Shown: positions 1-10,403 of the stretch, one piece after another
Position numbering within the stretch: the first letter of the stretch is position 1
How the letters are laid out: every line of letters begins with the position of its first letter
From: Acinetobacter calcoaceticus
Lineage (GTDB): Bacteria; Pseudomonadota; Gammaproteobacteria; Pseudomonadales; Moraxellaceae
Length of the DNA: 64,000 nucleotides
Assembly (NCBI RefSeq): GCF_900520355.1
Contig: NZ_LS999521.1
Location: 992,001-1,056,000, forward strand
Direction: 5' to 3'
Notes under the pieces: generated by a model
What the model saw: the letters and a program-made list of their open reading frames with translations, nothing else
Database searches by the model: none
Told to the model about the DNA's origin: nothing
Translations under genes and position numbers: made by a program

Positions 1-565
1 TTGCTGCTTCTTCTTCTTCAGTGCCTTGAGCTTCCATGAGGGGAATTAATTCACGAGCGACAAATGGAACAGTAATAAAAATAGTGGCTAAAACAATTGC
101 AGGTACGGCATATAAAATCTTAATGTCATGGTCCATCAACCATCCACCAAACCAGCCTTGCGCACCAAAAATTAATACAATCATTAAGCCGGCAATAACG
201 GGTGAAACCGAAAAAGGCATGTCAATGATGGTGGTTAAAATGGCTTTACCTTTAAATTGAAATTTGGAAACTGCCCATGCTGCTGCAACACCGAATACCA
301 CATTAATTGGAACGGCGATTGCTGCGGTTAACAGCGTTAATTTCACTGCCGATAGCGTGTCTGGATCAATCAACGCTTGAACATAGACTTCAAGTCCTTG
401 TTTAAATGCTTCTACAAAAACCAGAATGAGTGGCAACATTAGGCAGCTTAAGAAGAAAATCAAAGCAACCGTAATGAGCGTGTAACGGACCCAAACTGGT
501 TCACGGGTGGCGTCACGTGATTGCAATTTAAATGCAAGTGCATTGCTGTCGCTGTGTAGGTTCAT
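1..565 (-). CDS. cysW: Sulfate/thiosulfate ABC transporter permease CysW (partial, runs off left edge)
   Basis: Second inner-membrane permease subunit of the sulfate/thiosulfate importer; pairs with CysT, the CysA ATPase (expected just beyond the edge) and a periplasmic sulfate-binding protein. The visible N-terminal 188 or so residues hold about four hydrophobic segments and reach the start of the cytoplasmic EAA loop ([11 protein letters not shown]) that docks on the ATPase. The ATG overlaps the cysT stop as ATGA (565-562), so the two are translationally coupled. The C-terminus is outside the window, so only the 5' part is annotated. Confident because of the EAA loop and the operon context. 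Confidence 0.93.
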   Translation of the reverse strand, partial: MNLHSDSNALAFKLQSRDATREPVWVRYTLITVALIFFLSCLMLPLILVFVEAFKQGLEVYVQALIDPDTLSAVKLTLLTAAIAVPINVVFGVAAAWAVSKFQFKGKAILTTIIDMPFSVSPVIAGLMIVLIFGAQGWFGGWLMDHDIKILYAVPAIVLATIFITVPFVARELIPLMEAQGTEEEEAA

Positions 566-1395
566 GTGATATTTCTCCCTGTACGACGGTTTGCCCAGAC
601 TTGAAGTAAATTAATGGAAAATAAAATGATAAAAGAGAGAACTAACATGACCGCAGCAATCGTTGTTGCACCCGCGTAATCATATTCTTCAAGACGTGAA
701 ATGATCATGAGTGGAGCAATTTCAGTTTTAAAAGGTTGGTTACCTGCAATAAAAATAACCGAACCATATTCACCAACGCCGCGGGCGAATGCTAAAGCAA
801 AGCCTGTAAATAGGGCTGGTAATAAAATAGGCAAAATGATTTTTGTAATGGTTTGCCAGCGATTTGCCCCAAGTGCCGATGCCGCTTCTTCTAACTCGGT
901 TTCAATATCACTCAAAACAGGTTGAACTGTTCGTACAATGAATGGAATACCAATAAATACTAAAGCTAGAGTAATCCCGATAGGCGTGTACGCAACCTCA
1001 ATACCCAGTGGCACTAAATATTGGCCAATCCAGCCGGTAGGAGCATAGAGTGAGGTAAGTGCAATACCTGCAACTGCGGTTGGTAATGCAAAAGGTAAAT
1101 CTACTAGGGCATCAACCAGACGTTTTCCGGGGAAGTTATAACGTACAAGGCACCAAGCCAGAAGCAAGCCAAATACAACATTAATAAAGGCTGCAATTAA
1201 TGCTGAACTAAAGCTGAGTTGAAGCGACTTTAAAATACGTTCAGAAGTTAAAATTTCCCACAATCCGTCCCATCCGATTCCAAATGATTTGATAAAGACT
1301 GCGGCTAATGGAATAAGCACAATAAAAGACACATAGGCGAGGGTAAAACCTAATGAAAGGCCAAACCCAGGCAGCACTCGGGATCGCTGCGACAT
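562..1395 (-). CDS. cysT: Sulfate/thiosulfate ABC transporter permease CysT (CysU)
   Basis: First permease subunit of the sulfate/thiosulfate ABC importer in the inner membrane. The 277 residues match the family length. About six hydrophobic helices are visible and the EAA loop ([16 protein letters not shown]) lies in the C-terminal half. It sits between a hydrolase gene upstream and cysW downstream with an ATGA overlap. Transcription with the upstream binding-protein gene is likely. In other Gammaproteobacteria such operons are induced by CysB under sulfur limitation; no CysB site could be proven here. Confidence 0.95.
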   Translation of the reverse strand: MSQRSRVLPGFGLSLGFTLAYVSFIVLIPLAAVFIKSFGIGWDGLWEILTSERILKSLQLSFSSALIAAFINVVFGLLLAWCLVRYNFPGKRLVDALVDLPFALPTAVAGIALTSLYAPTGWIGQYLVPLGIEVAYTPIGITLALVFIGIPFIVRTVQPVLSDIETELEEAASALGANRWQTITKIILPILLPALFTGFALAFARGVGEYGSVIFIAGNQPFKTEIAPLMIISRLEEYDYAGATTIAAVMLVLSFIILFSINLLQVWANRRTGRNIT

Positions 1396-1475
1396 GATAT
1401 TTCCTCAAAGAGAAAAGCCTGCTGAAACCAGTAAGCGAATAAATAAAGATAAACAGTGCGATATAAAGATGGGTA

Positions 1476-2084
1476 TTAAGCAAATTTCAAAGAGAAATGA
1501 GTTTTTACCGGGTCGAAAGATGAGCGACTACACATCGAATTTTCTGGAATCAAATAATTCAGCAGGGCCGGAAAGGGACCAAAACCCGATGCAACATTAA
1601 TATGACCAACTTCCCCTAAGTTAATCGGTTCTAGACGCCAAGCTTTTGCAAGCTGTAAGGCATCTACAAAACCCAACCATGGGTCATTTTCACTAATGAG
1701 CAGCGTAGCTGGAATATCAATTCGCAAATGATAGAAATACTCTTTGTAGTCAGTCAGACTATGCCGAGCAAAGCCTGCTTCACCAAAACGTGCCGGATTG
1801 GCTGGAGCCACCAAAATAAGTTTTTTGACTTGGCTTTTTAATTCAGGGTGCTCAGCTAAAGCTGCGACACTGGTTAAGCAGCCAAAGCTATGTGCAACAA
1901 TTTGTACAGGAGCTTTTACTGCTTGAACTGTTTTAACGAACTGCTCAATCCATTCACTTAATACGGGTCTATCCCAGTTTTTTTGCTCAACACGAGAACT
2001 AGACACAAGTTGACGCTGCAACCAAGATTGCCAATGCTGATGTTCACTTCCACCTACGCCTGGAACAATTACAGTGTGAGTCAT
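1476..2084 (-). CDS. RBBP9/YdeN-family alpha/beta hydrolase
   Basis: Small serine hydrolase of 202 residues. The N-terminus MTHTVIVPGVGGSE and the nucleophile elbow AHSFG (Ser near residue 67) are characteristic of the RBBP9/YdeN family, and a late GEVGHIN provides the catalytic His; an Asp in SENDPW is the likely third residue. The substrate is unknown. The start has a clear GGAG site. It lies 30 bases after the sulfate-binding protein gene and about 80 bases before cysT, so it is embedded in the sulfate-uptake operon, which hints at but does not prove a sulfur-related role (for example on sulfate or thioesters). Confidence 0.88.
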   Translation of the reverse strand: MTHTVIVPGVGGSEHQHWQSWLQRQLVSSSRVEQKNWDRPVLSEWIEQFVKTVQAVKAPVQIVAHSFGCLTSVAALAEHPELKSQVKKLILVAPANPARFGEAGFARHSLTDYKEYFYHLRIDIPATLLISENDPWLGFVDALQLAKAWRLEPINLGEVGHINVASGFGPFPALLNYLIPENSMCSRSSFDPVKTHFSLKFA

Positions 2085-2114
2085 GTCTGTTCTCCTTGTC
2101 TTTAGTGCAAAGAA

Positions 2115-3122
2115 TTACTTCTCTGTACTATTGATTTTCACGATTTGATCGAAAACACCGCCGTTATCGAAGTGCTGTTTTTGCACCTTCGTCCAGCCAC
2201 CAAATTCTTTATCAATCGTAACCAATTTCAACGGCTTAAATACGTTGCTGTATTTTTTAAGCACGGCTGCATTACGTGGACGATAGAAGTTGCGTGCTGC
2301 AATTTCTTGACCTGCTGGAGAATACAAATAGTTGAGATAACCTTTAGCAATGGTTAAGTTGCCTTTTTTTGTTGCATTTTTCTCGACAATTGCTACAGGA
2401 GGTTCAGCTAAGATTGAAAGAGAGGGAGTAATGATTTCAAACTTGCCCGGTTGCTCACGAGTTGCTAAATGTGCTTCATTTTCCCAAGCCAGTAAGACAT
2501 CACCAATACCACGCTCAGCAAAAGTTGTAGTTGCACCACGCGCACCTGAGTCTAAAACTTTGGTATGTTTATAAATTTGACGAACAAACTCTTGAGCTTT
2601 TGCATCGTTACCACCTGCTTGATGTTTTGCCCATGCCCATGCAGCAAGATAGTTCCAACGAGCACCACCAGAAGTTTTCGGGTTTGGTGTAATAATTTCT
2701 ACACCTGGTTTGATTAAATCACCCCAGTCTTTAATTTGTTTAGGATTACCTTTACGCACTAAAAACACGATAGTTGATGTGTATGGAGTAGAATTCTGCG
2801 GTAACTTTTTCTGCCAGTCAGTTGGAAGTAATTTTGCTTTTTCAGCAATTTCATCAATATCTGCTGCAAGTGCTAAAGTCACTACATCTGCATTTAAGCC
2901 ATCAATAACAGCACGAGCCTGTTTACCAGAGCCGCCGTGTGATTGTTTAAACTCAATATCTTGACCAGTACGTTGTTTCCAGTAAGTACCGAACTGTTTA
3001 TTGAAATCTGTATATAACTCACGAGTAGGGTCGTAAGAGACGTTTAAAAATTCTTGAGCTGCAAATGATGAAACTGAAAGAAGTGCAGCGATAACCCCGA
3101 CTTTTAACTGAGAAAAACGCAT
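2115..3122 (-). CDS. sbp: Periplasmic sulfate-binding protein
   Basis: Substrate-binding component of the sulfate ABC importer. The 335-residue form chosen here starts at the ATG at 3122, preceded by GAGGA eight bases upstream; a longer frame starting at 3155 has no ribosome site. An N-terminal signal peptide ends near SSFAA, giving a mature protein beginning [15 protein letters not shown], typical of Sbp/CysP. Family motifs [21 protein letters not shown] and [11 protein letters not shown] are visible. First gene of the sbp-hydrolase-cysT-cysW operon. Sbp and CysP (thiosulfate) are hard to separate by eye. Confidence 0.93.
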   Translation of the reverse strand: MRFSQLKVGVIAALLSVSSFAAQEFLNVSYDPTRELYTDFNKQFGTYWKQRTGQDIEFKQSHGGSGKQARAVIDGLNADVVTLALAADIDEIAEKAKLLPTDWQKKLPQNSTPYTSTIVFLVRKGNPKQIKDWGDLIKPGVEIITPNPKTSGGARWNYLAAWAWAKHQAGGNDAKAQEFVRQIYKHTKVLDSGARGATTTFAERGIGDVLLAWENEAHLATREQPGKFEIITPSLSILAEPPVAIVEKNATKKGNLTIAKGYLNYLYSPAGQEIAARNFYRPRNAAVLKKYSNVFKPLKLVTIDKEFGGWTKVQKQHFDNGGVFDQIVKINSTEK

Positions 3123-3301
3123 GAGATAAGTCCTCAAAAAATATGAAATGTTCAAAACATGAACGAAGAATAGCGCTAGTCTTTATTCTAAAAAAATAAT
3201 AAAAAACGAATTTAATATGAAAAAAATAGAAATAGTAAAAACAGATAAGTTATTCTTAAATCTTGATATATAACAAGTTTCAAAAGTGGATACGAAATCG
3301 G

Positions 3302-3307
3302 TATAAT
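3302..3307 (+). promoter_or_regulatory. Candidate -10 box for pabC-mltG-tmk
   Basis: A perfect TATAAT lies about 80 bases before pabC in the A+T-rich divergent spacer with sbp. A weak -35 (TTTCAA) is 18 bases upstream. Box match only; the start site is not known. Confidence 0.4.
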
Positions 3308-3385
3308 TTTTAAAAATCAGTCATTTATTGTTTAAATGAAAGGTGTTGTATTGTTGGATCATTTTAAGCAGGGGGTGGATTAAAC

Positions 3386-4198
3386 ATGTGGTGTTTTAAA
3401 AATGGGCAACCTGTTGAAACCATTCCTTTACTCGATCGAGCATTTCATTATGGTGATGGATGCTTTACCACAATTCGTGTTTTTCAAAACCAGATTGAGC
3501 TTAAAGAAAGACATTGGGAACGGCTAAAACTTGCATGTCAAAAACTGTCTTTAACTGCAGATTTCGAATTAATAGAACAGAGTTTACAGCAACTACAAAA
3601 ACAGCATCTTGTGCTCAATGGCACTTTAAAAATTGTGATTAGTCGTGGGATAGGTGACCGTGGTTATAGTTTGCCAAAGCATAATGCTGATATTTATATC
3701 TGGTTTTATCCGAAAGCTTTAGAGCCATTTCAGCCAGACTCTATCCAGTGTGGCGTTTTAAATCAGGCCTTAGGTTTAACCATGCCAAGCTTAGTTGGGC
3801 TTAAATCTTTAAACCGTCTTGAACAAGTATTGCTAAAAAAAGAAGCAGATCAACTAAGGTGGGCTGAAGCATTAGTTACTGATGTACAAGGTTATATTGT
3901 TGAAGGGGTCAGTAGTAATTGTTTTATTCGTTTAAATGATGGATGGATTACTCCCGAACTTCGCTATAATGGCGTCCACGGTGTAATGCGGGCAGAAATT
4001 CTGGCGCGTATGCAGCACCATGGTATTGCCTGTGAAGTACGTGTGGTTGAATTAGATGAAGTATCTGAAATACAAAGTCTATTCTTCTGTAATGCTTTAC
4101 ACCCTATGCGAGTGGTCACTCATTTAGGTGAAAAAACGCTAGAAACACAGGCATGCATAGATTTATTTCATATCCTTAACTTGAATCAGATTCATTAA
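3386..4198 (+). CDS. pabC: Aminodeoxychorismate lyase
   Basis: PLP-dependent fold-type IV enzyme that converts 4-amino-4-deoxychorismate to p-aminobenzoate and pyruvate in folate synthesis; cytosolic. Length is 270 residues. Seen: DRAFHYGDGCFTTIR near the N-terminus (family signature), the Lys in LKSLNRLEQVL as the likely PLP lysine, and VEGVSSNCF in the C-terminal half. First of a pabC-mltG-tmk run, the same order as in E. coli. Branched-chain aminotransferases share the fold, but the length and neighbours favour PabC. Confidence 0.93.
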   Translation: MWCFKNGQPVETIPLLDRAFHYGDGCFTTIRVFQNQIELKERHWERLKLACQKLSLTADFELIEQSLQQLQKQHLVLNGTLKIVISRGIGDRGYSLPKHNADIYIWFYPKALEPFQPDSIQCGVLNQALGLTMPSLVGLKSLNRLEQVLLKKEADQLRWAEALVTDVQGYIVEGVSSNCFIRLNDGWITPELRYNGVHGVMRAEILARMQHHGIACEVRVVELDEVSEIQSLFFCNALHPMRVVTHLGEKTLETQACIDLFHILNLNQIH

Positions 4199-4199
4199 T

Positions 4200-5270
4200 A
4201 TGCCGAAGCCACCTGTGAATGCGAAAGCAAAAAACGCCAAGAAAAATAACAAGAAACAAGCTCCAAAATTTTCTAAGCCACTGGTTTTAATTGGCCTTTT
4301 TATTGTCTTAATTTCTACTTTTGCCATTTTATGGTCGAGTTTATTTAAAGCTTATCCTATTGAAGGCAAAAAACAGATGTTATCGATTACATCTGGTGAA
4401 ACCTATTCTGGTTTTATTGATCGGTTGGCGAAAGAAGGCCAAGTTAGCTTTCCAGTAGTATTGAAGCTTTATCAGAAATTTATGATTCATGACAGCATGA
4501 AAGCTGGTGTGTATGAAATTGAACAGGGAATGAGTGTAAGAGAAGTATTAGAGATGTTATCTGATGCGGATAATGCTCAGATGAACCGTGTTTTGGTCAT
4601 TGAAGGTACAACTTTTAAACAGCTTATTACTGCACTAAAAAATGATAAAAACGTAAAAAATACAATATTAGATTTACCTGACGATCAGCTCATGAAAGCA
4701 TTGGGCATTCCGTATGATCATCCTGAAGGTTTGTTTGCACCGAATACCTACTTTTTTGCTAAAGGCGAGACTGACAAGAAAATCCTTACCGATTTATATC
4801 ATCGCCAAAGGAAAGCATTGGATGCAGCTTGGGCAAATCGTGCACCAAATTTACCTTATAAAGATAAATATGAAGCATTAATTATGGCTTCTATTGTTGA
4901 AAAAGAAACGAGCTTAGACAGTGAACTCACACAGGTTTCGGGTGTTTTTGTACGCCGTTTAAAAATGGGTATGCGTCTACAAACTGATCCAACTGTGATT
5001 TACGGTATGGGTGAAACTTATCGAGGTAACATTACCCGAGAAGACCTTCGTACCCCAACAGCATATAATACCTATACCATTAATGGCTTACCGCCAACAC
5101 CAATTGCTTTGCCGAGCCAGAAAGCAATTGAAGCTGCGTTGCATCCAGATGATTCAAACAACATCTATTTTGTTGCAACCGGAAATGGTGGTCATAAATT
5201 TACGGCAAGCTTGCAAGCGCATAATCAAGCGGTGCAAGACTATTTATCCGTGTTGAGATCGAAGAAATAA
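4200..5270 (+). CDS. mltG: Endolytic murein transglycosylase MltG (YceG-like)
   Basis: Inner-membrane lytic transglycosylase that cuts nascent glycan strands and helps terminate peptidoglycan chains. The 356-residue protein has a Lys-rich N-terminus, one transmembrane helix (about residues 28-48), a LysM-like segment and the YceG catalytic domain, with ASIVEKET carrying the catalytic Glu and the following LQTDPTVIYG and GLPPTPI motifs. It begins one base after the pabC stop, so coupling is likely, and tmk follows after nine bases. Confidence 0.95.
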   Translation: MPKPPVNAKAKNAKKNNKKQAPKFSKPLVLIGLFIVLISTFAILWSSLFKAYPIEGKKQMLSITSGETYSGFIDRLAKEGQVSFPVVLKLYQKFMIHDSMKAGVYEIEQGMSVREVLEMLSDADNAQMNRVLVIEGTTFKQLITALKNDKNVKNTILDLPDDQLMKALGIPYDHPEGLFAPNTYFFAKGETDKKILTDLYHRQRKALDAAWANRAPNLPYKDKYEALIMASIVEKETSLDSELTQVSGVFVRRLKMGMRLQTDPTVIYGMGETYRGNITREDLRTPTAYNTYTINGLPPTPIALPSQKAIEAALHPDDSNNIYFVATGNGGHKFTASLQAHNQAVQDYLSVLRSKK

Positions 5271-5279
5271 GGAAAAAAG

Positions 5280-5879
5280 ATGTTTATTAGCTTTGAAGGC
5301 ACGGAAGGTGTAGGCAAAACTACGCTTATTCGAAAAATTCATCAGCATTTTGAAGAACAAGGTAAACAGGTTGTTTTAACACGTGAACCGGGTGGTACAC
5401 CGCTAGCTGAACAAATTCGCGCTATGCTTTTGGCGGTTAATCATGATGAAAATATGAGTCATGATACTGAGTTGCTTCTGATTTATGCTGCCCGTGCGCA
5501 ACATTTACAGCAAGTCATTGTACCTGCTTTAGAAGCCAAAAAAATTGTGCTAAGTGACCGTTTTACCGATGCAAGTTTTGCTTATCAATGTTCTGGTCGT
5601 GGTTTAAGCCAAGATAAATTACAGCTTTTAAATCAGAACTTTGTTTCACGCATGCCAGATATTACATTCTGGTTAGATGCACCGATTGAACTTGGTATGA
5701 ATCGAGCACGCGAACGCGGAGCTTTAGATCGATTTGAACAAGAAAAGCTAAGCTTCTTTACCAAGGTTCGTGAAGGTTATGAAACCTTGTGGAAAGCTGA
5801 ACCAGAACGGATTAAGCGATTAGATGCTACACAAAGTCCTGATCAGGTTTTTGAGCAAGCTTTGCAATATTTAGGATAG
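5280..5879 (+). CDS. tmk: Thymidylate kinase
   Basis: Phosphorylates dTMP to dTDP for DNA synthesis. The 199 residues contain the P-loop FEGTEGVGKTT at the N-terminus, the DR(F/Y) motif in LSDRFTDAS, and TREPGGTPLAEQIR for nucleotide binding. A ribosome site (AAGGAAAA) precedes the ATG. Third gene after pabC and mltG; in E. coli holB follows, but here it does not. Confidence 0.97.
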   Translation: MFISFEGTEGVGKTTLIRKIHQHFEEQGKQVVLTREPGGTPLAEQIRAMLLAVNHDENMSHDTELLLIYAARAQHLQQVIVPALEAKKIVLSDRFTDASFAYQCSGRGLSQDKLQLLNQNFVSRMPDITFWLDAPIELGMNRARERGALDRFEQEKLSFFTKVREGYETLWKAEPERIKRLDATQSPDQVFEQALQYLG

Positions 5880-5892
5880 ATAAGTGTATGAG

Positions 5893-5917
5893 CCACTCTC
5901 ATATTTTATGGGAGTGG
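5893..5917 (+). terminator. Hairpin after tmk, weak terminator
   Basis: Stem CCACTC/GAGTGG with an extended ATxxx pairing 13 bases after the tmk stop. Only a short TT follows before an A-run, so Rho-independent termination is uncertain. Confidence 0.4.
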
Positions 5918-6017
5918 TTAAAAATAACGACAATTCTGGTTTGAATCGTCATAGAAAATATTCTTCATTTTCTTATGCTATCTTACATATGATTTTATAG
6001 ATTGAAGAATAACAAGG

Positions 6018-6434
6018 ATGAAAAGTTCAAAAGAAGAAATCGTGGCATTTCTTGAAAAGGAATTTCCACCCAGTCTTGAACATTGCACGATTGAATCAGT
6101 CACACCCAAAGCAGCAGTAGTTTATTATCACGTTGATCAAAGACATCAACGTCCCGGTGGCACCATATCTGGCCCAACTATGATGACTTTGGCAGATTTT
6201 GCTTTATATATCGCGATATTAGGTGAGATCGGTATTGTTGGTTTAGCTGTGACGACCAACTTTAATATTAATTTTTTAAGAAAACCCGCGGGTGATCAAG
6301 ACTTACGTAGTGAATGTAAACTGATGAAAGTCGGGAAGAGCTTGGTTGTTGGTGAAGTTTGGATTTATTCAGTGGGATTAGATGAACCTGTGGCGCATGT
6401 TACCGCGACTTACTCAATTCCACCTCGATCATAA
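6018..6434 (+). CDS. PaaI-family hotdog thioesterase
   Basis: Predicted acyl-CoA thioesterase of 138 residues with the single hotdog fold of the PaaI/YdiI group. The helix segment RPGGTISGPTMMTLADFALY corresponds to the conserved HPGG/H-G-G...D region, although the usual leading His of that motif is replaced by Gln-Arg context, so activity is not certain. The strand VTTNFNINFLRKP is typical of the family. Single gene ended by a strong hairpin. Physiological substrate unknown. Confidence 0.82.
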   Translation: MKSSKEEIVAFLEKEFPPSLEHCTIESVTPKAAVVYYHVDQRHQRPGGTISGPTMMTLADFALYIAILGEIGIVGLAVTTNFNINFLRKPAGDQDLRSECKLMKVGKSLVVGEVWIYSVGLDEPVAHVTATYSIPPRS

Positions 6435-6447
6435 ATATTAAAGTAAT

Positions 6448-6476
6448 AAAAAGCACAGTCTGAACTGTGCTTTTTT
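6448..6476. terminator. Bidirectional terminator between thioesterase gene and nadB
   Basis: Stem AAAAGCACAG/CTGTGCTTTT with a six-base loop and T-runs on both strands, placed between converging genes. Confidence 0.9.
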
Positions 6477-6489
6477 GTAGAAAAACAGC

Positions 6490-8133
6490 TTAAATATCAG
6501 TATTAACCAATGGTTGTTCTACTGCAAAATTAGGCGGAGTCAAAACGGTCTTGCGTATTTCTTTAGAGGTTTCTGGATAATCTAGAGTGTAGTGCAAACC
6601 TCGAGACTCTTTACGTTGCATTGCACAACGAACAATCATCTCAGATACGAGAACAAGATTACGCAGTTCAATCAGATTCTTGCTCACACGATAGTCTTGA
6701 TAGTATTCAGTAATCTCACGCTTTAACATTTCAATACGGTGTAAAGCACGTTCTAAACGTTTCGTGGTTCTGACAATACCGACGTAATTCCACATGGTGG
6801 AACGTAACTCATCCCAGTTTTGTAAAATCACCACATCTTCATCGGGATTGGTAACTTGAGAGTCATCCCAAGACGGTACTTCTGGTAGTTTTAAATCTTC
6901 ATCAAATTTATTTTCGATGTCTTTTGCTGCGCTCATGCCATAGACGAAGCACTCAAGTAATGAGTTACTTGCCATACGGTTTGCACCATGTAAACCCGTA
7001 TAAGATGTTTCACCAATCGCATATAAGCCTTCAATATCGGTTTGGCTATTTGAGTCGACTACAACACCGCCACAGGTGTAATGAGCAGCAGGTACGACAG
7101 GAATCATATCTTTGGTAATGTCGATGCCGAGCTCTAATAAACGTGCATAAAGTGTAGGGAAGTGTTCTTTAATAAATTCAGGTGATTTGTGGGTAATGTC
7201 TAACCACACATGGCGAATACCGAGACGTTTGATTTCGTGGTCAATGGTACGTGCGACAATATCGCGTGGAGCTAATTCCGCACGCTCATCAAAACGAAGC
7301 ATGAAACGTTCACCATCAGGTAAGCGTAAATACGCACCTTCACCACGCATAGCTTCAGTAATTAAAAAAGAACGAGCTTGAGGGTGATAGAGACAAGTTG
7401 GATGGAATTGGTTAAATTCCATGTTCGCTACACGGCAACCCGCACGGTAAGCCATGGCAATGCCGTCACCTGTAGCAATATCTGGATTAGATGTGTATAG
7501 GTAAGCTTTCATTGCACCACCGCAAGCAAGCGCGGTAAATGGTGCAAGGACGGTATGCACCTTTTCTGTATTTTCATCTAATGCGTATAAACCAATAGCA
7601 CGATTCGCTTGTTCGGTATGGCCTAATTTATGTGTTGTAATTAAATCAATCGCAATATAATTTTCAAAAATAGTAATATTTTTTCGTTCTTTAGCGCGTT
7701 CAACTAAAGTGGTTGAAATAGCTTTGCCTGTTGCATCAGCAGAATGAATAATGCGGCGGTGTGAATGGCCACCTTCTCGGGTTAAATGAAGTTGTTCATC
7801 TTCATCTAGGGTAAACTGAACGCCTTGCTTTAATAGAAAATCTACAGAAGAGCGACCACCTTCTACAGTATGCTGAACCGCATCCATTTCACACAAATGA
7901 GCACCTGCAATCATAGTGTCATTAATGTGTTGTTGAATAGAGTCAGTCTCATCAAGAACAGCAGCAACACCACCTTGAGCGTAGAAGGTACTTGCTTCAG
8001 TTAAAGCAGCTTTGGCTAAAACTGCAATATTAAAATGATTTGGTAACGATAAAGCCAGACTTAAACCAGCGCCGCCGCTGCCCACAATAATCACGTCAAA
8101 GTGGTGAATTGTCTGTAAATTAGGCATGTCCAT
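6490..8133 (-). CDS. nadB: L-aspartate oxidase
   Basis: FAD enzyme oxidising L-aspartate to iminoaspartate, first step of de novo NAD synthesis with NadA. Length is 547 residues from the ATG chosen at 8133; ATG 8127 is an equal alternative and a longer TTG start (8142) is unlikely. Seen: the FAD Rossmann motif [14 protein letters not shown], the [13 protein letters not shown] flavin segment, HPTCLYHP, the active-site region GEGAYLRL, and [15 protein letters not shown]. Divergent from the protease gene at 8364. Confidence 0.95.
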   Translation of the reverse strand: MDMPNLQTIHHFDVIIVGSGGAGLSLALSLPNHFNIAVLAKAALTEASTFYAQGGVAAVLDETDSIQQHINDTMIAGAHLCEMDAVQHTVEGGRSSVDFLLKQGVQFTLDEDEQLHLTREGGHSHRRIIHSADATGKAISTTLVERAKERKNITIFENYIAIDLITTHKLGHTEQANRAIGLYALDENTEKVHTVLAPFTALACGGAMKAYLYTSNPDIATGDGIAMAYRAGCRVANMEFNQFHPTCLYHPQARSFLITEAMRGEGAYLRLPDGERFMLRFDERAELAPRDIVARTIDHEIKRLGIRHVWLDITHKSPEFIKEHFPTLYARLLELGIDITKDMIPVVPAAHYTCGGVVVDSNSQTDIEGLYAIGETSYTGLHGANRMASNSLLECFVYGMSAAKDIENKFDEDLKLPEVPSWDDSQVTNPDEDVVILQNWDELRSTMWNYVGIVRTTKRLERALHRIEMLKREITEYYQDYRVSKNLIELRNLVLVSEMIVRCAMQRKESRGLHYTLDYPETSKEIRKTVLTPPNFAVEQPLVNTDI

Positions 8134-8363
8134 TCGCAACAATTTAAAACGTCCGCTAATGACACCCCTTTTTATCTAAAAAGGCAAGAGCTTAAGCGCT
8201 CTAACTCACAGAAAAATTGCAATTGGCTTAAAAAGTTGCAATGCGTAAAATAATCATTGTGAGGATGTATTACAAATAAACATATTGTTACCCACAACTC
8301 CAAAGTGTTGTGATACAAAAGTTTTATTCTTTTTCTCGTAGACCAATTGTGGGTGAGCACCAA

Positions 8364-9740
8364 ATGAAAACTCGCTATTTACAACAAGGAATGTATGCAG
8401 CGGTATTTACAGTTGCTGCTGTTCAGACAAATGCTGCTGTTGATTTTTCAAACCTCGTTGAACAAGTTAGTCCAGCAGTAGTGAGTGTGAATGTCGTAAA
8501 AAAAATGACTCAGGATGAATTGCTGCAGCAACAAGTTCCTGAAATTTTAAAACGTTTCTTCGGAAATCAAGTCATCATTCCACAGCAACAAGGTCCACAA
8601 GAAAAGACCGCATATGGTAGTGCTTTCTTTATTAGTAAAGATGGTTATCTACTCACAAACCATCATGTGATTGAAAATGCTTCACGCATTAGTATTACTT
8701 TAAATGATCGACGTGAAATTGATGCAACAGTTGTTGGTAGCGATGAGCGTACAGACGTTGCATTGTTAAAGGTGACCGGAAATAGCTATCCAGCTTTACG
8801 AGTAGGGAACGTTGACCGCTTACGAGTAGGAGAGCCTGTTTTAGCAATTGGTTCTCCATTTGGTTTTGACTATTCAGCATCTGCGGGTATTGTCAGTGCT
8901 AAATCACGAAATATGATGGGCGAAACTTCAGTACCGTTTATTCAAACTGATGTTGCGCTAAATCCTGGTAACTCTGGTGGGCCACTATTTAACCAAAATG
9001 GTGAAGTGGTCGGAGTTAACTCTCGTATATTTAGCGGTACTGGCGGATATATGGGGTTATCTTTCTCTATCCCAATTGATGTAGCAATGGATGTAGCTGA
9101 TCAGCTTAAAACTAAAGGTAAGGTCACACGTTCTTATCTTGGCGTAATGATGCAAGATATTGATCGTAATCTTGCAGATGCTTACAAATTGCCTAAGCCT
9201 GAAGGCGCTTTAATTACTCAGATTTCTCCAAACTCACCTGCACAAAAAGCAGGACTTAGAGCTGGAGATGTCATCTTAAAATTAAATGGCGTCCCTGTAC
9301 TTCGTACTAGTGATTTACTCTATTCTTTGAATAAGGTACAACCAAATCAAACTGTTCAGTTTGAAGTATTACGTGATGATAAAACCCGTAATATTTCGGC
9401 GACTTTAAGTACTGCACCAGATGAGACTCCTGCTACAGGAGCACAAGCTGCGGTGTCTAAAGGTCCAGTTCTAGGAATGAGCATTCGTGATTTAGCTGAA
9501 CCAGAAAAAAGTGCTTTAAGTGTAAAAGGTGGTATCTATGTACAAGATGTTCGCCGTGGTGGCTTAGCGTCATTGTCAAATATCATTCCGGGTGATGTGA
9601 TTATTCAAGTCAACAATAACCAGATTTTAAATAGTCAGGATTTTGCAAAAGTTGTTTCTAACTTGCAAAAAAATACCGTAGCACGTGTCGCAATTATTCG
9701 TCAGGGACAACGCGCAATGCTTGGTTTACGTATTCAGTAA
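8364..9740 (+). CDS. DegP/MucD-type periplasmic serine protease with two PDZ domains
   Basis: HtrA-family protease that degrades misfolded envelope proteins. The ATG at 8364 gives 458 residues with a GGTGAG ribosome site; an upstream GTG start at 8310 would put 18 non-signal residues before the signal peptide. A signal peptide ends near TNA-AVDF. The catalytic triad is visible: His101 in TNHHV, Asp131 in RTDVALLK and Ser204 in NPGNSGGPL. Two PDZ domains follow (about 265-350 and 375-455). It is a stand-alone gene ended by a hairpin; in Pseudomonas the related gene lies with the algU cluster, which is not seen here. MucD, DegP and DegQ cannot be separated by eye. Confidence 0.93.
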   Translation: MKTRYLQQGMYAAVFTVAAVQTNAAVDFSNLVEQVSPAVVSVNVVKKMTQDELLQQQVPEILKRFFGNQVIIPQQQGPQEKTAYGSAFFISKDGYLLTNHHVIENASRISITLNDRREIDATVVGSDERTDVALLKVTGNSYPALRVGNVDRLRVGEPVLAIGSPFGFDYSASAGIVSAKSRNMMGETSVPFIQTDVALNPGNSGGPLFNQNGEVVGVNSRIFSGTGGYMGLSFSIPIDVAMDVADQLKTKGKVTRSYLGVMMQDIDRNLADAYKLPKPEGALITQISPNSPAQKAGLRAGDVILKLNGVPVLRTSDLLYSLNKVQPNQTVQFEVLRDDKTRNISATLSTAPDETPATGAQAAVSKGPVLGMSIRDLAEPEKSALSVKGGIYVQDVRRGGLASLSNIIPGDVIIQVNNNQILNSQDFAKVVSNLQKNTVARVAIIRQGQRAMLGLRIQ

Positions 9741-9759
9741 ACTTAAAAAAGAAACAATG

Positions 9760-9787
9760 AACCACCTTAAATATGGGTGGTTTTTTG
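9760..9787 (+). terminator. Terminator after the serine protease gene
   Basis: Stem AACCACC/GGTGGTT with a nine-base loop followed by TTTTTTG. Confidence 0.88.
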
Positions 9788-9864
9788 TTATTTATCTTGA
9801 GCGTATAGTGATATCTACCTACACTTATTTTAGTTTGAACGTTAATAAATAAGAGTGAACATTT

Positions 9865-10314
9865 GTGAGTAGTATTTTTGATTTACATATTCAGGTACAG
9901 CCACATCATATTGATGCGTTAGGACATGTGAATAATGTAATGTATGTACAGTGGATGCAAGATGTAGCTGCTGCTCATGTTGAAACATTAGGAGTAGGGG
10001 TCACTAAATATCTAGAGTTAAAACATGCAATGGTCGCTGTTGAGCATCATGTGCAATATCGTAAAGCTGCATTTGAAGGTGAACAAATTGTATTACGCAC
10101 ATGGTTAGATGATATCAATGCGCTTTATTCTTTCCGCCAGTATGTATTTTTCCGTCCATCAGATCAGGCTGTATTATTTGTTGGAAATACCAAATGGGCA
10201 TGTATTGAAATTGCCACAGGGCGCCCAAAACGAATGTCTCCAACTTTTACCCATGCATACAAGCCACTTGATTCAAGCATAAACCCTTATGATTTTACTG
10301 TTTCTTATACATGA
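9865..10314 (+). CDS. YbgC/FcbC-type acyl-CoA thioesterase
   Basis: Hotdog-fold thioesterase of 149 residues. The N-terminal QVQPHHIDALGHVNNVMYVQW region matches the 4-hydroxybenzoyl-CoA thioesterase signature (D-x-x-G-H-V-N-N-x-x-Y), with Asp as the catalytic residue. Starts at a GTG. It stands alone between the protease gene and lepA. Substrate cannot be assigned. Confidence 0.88.
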   Translation: MSSIFDLHIQVQPHHIDALGHVNNVMYVQWMQDVAAAHVETLGVGVTKYLELKHAMVAVEHHVQYRKAAFEGEQIVLRTWLDDINALYSFRQYVFFRPSDQAVLFVGNTKWACIEIATGRPKRMSPTFTHAYKPLDSSINPYDFTVSYT

Positions 10315-10403
10315 GGTTGCTTAAGAAGGAATTGGGCTGCATTGGCCTTTTAAAAACATAAGTAAAAGGTAATGATTATTTTGGATACTTTAAAATATCC
10401 ATC

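Noticed and set aside
8172..8363. 63-residue minus-strand frame between nadB and the protease gene
   Set aside because: It covers the promoter region of the divergent pair and starts opposite the protease start; no ribosome site.
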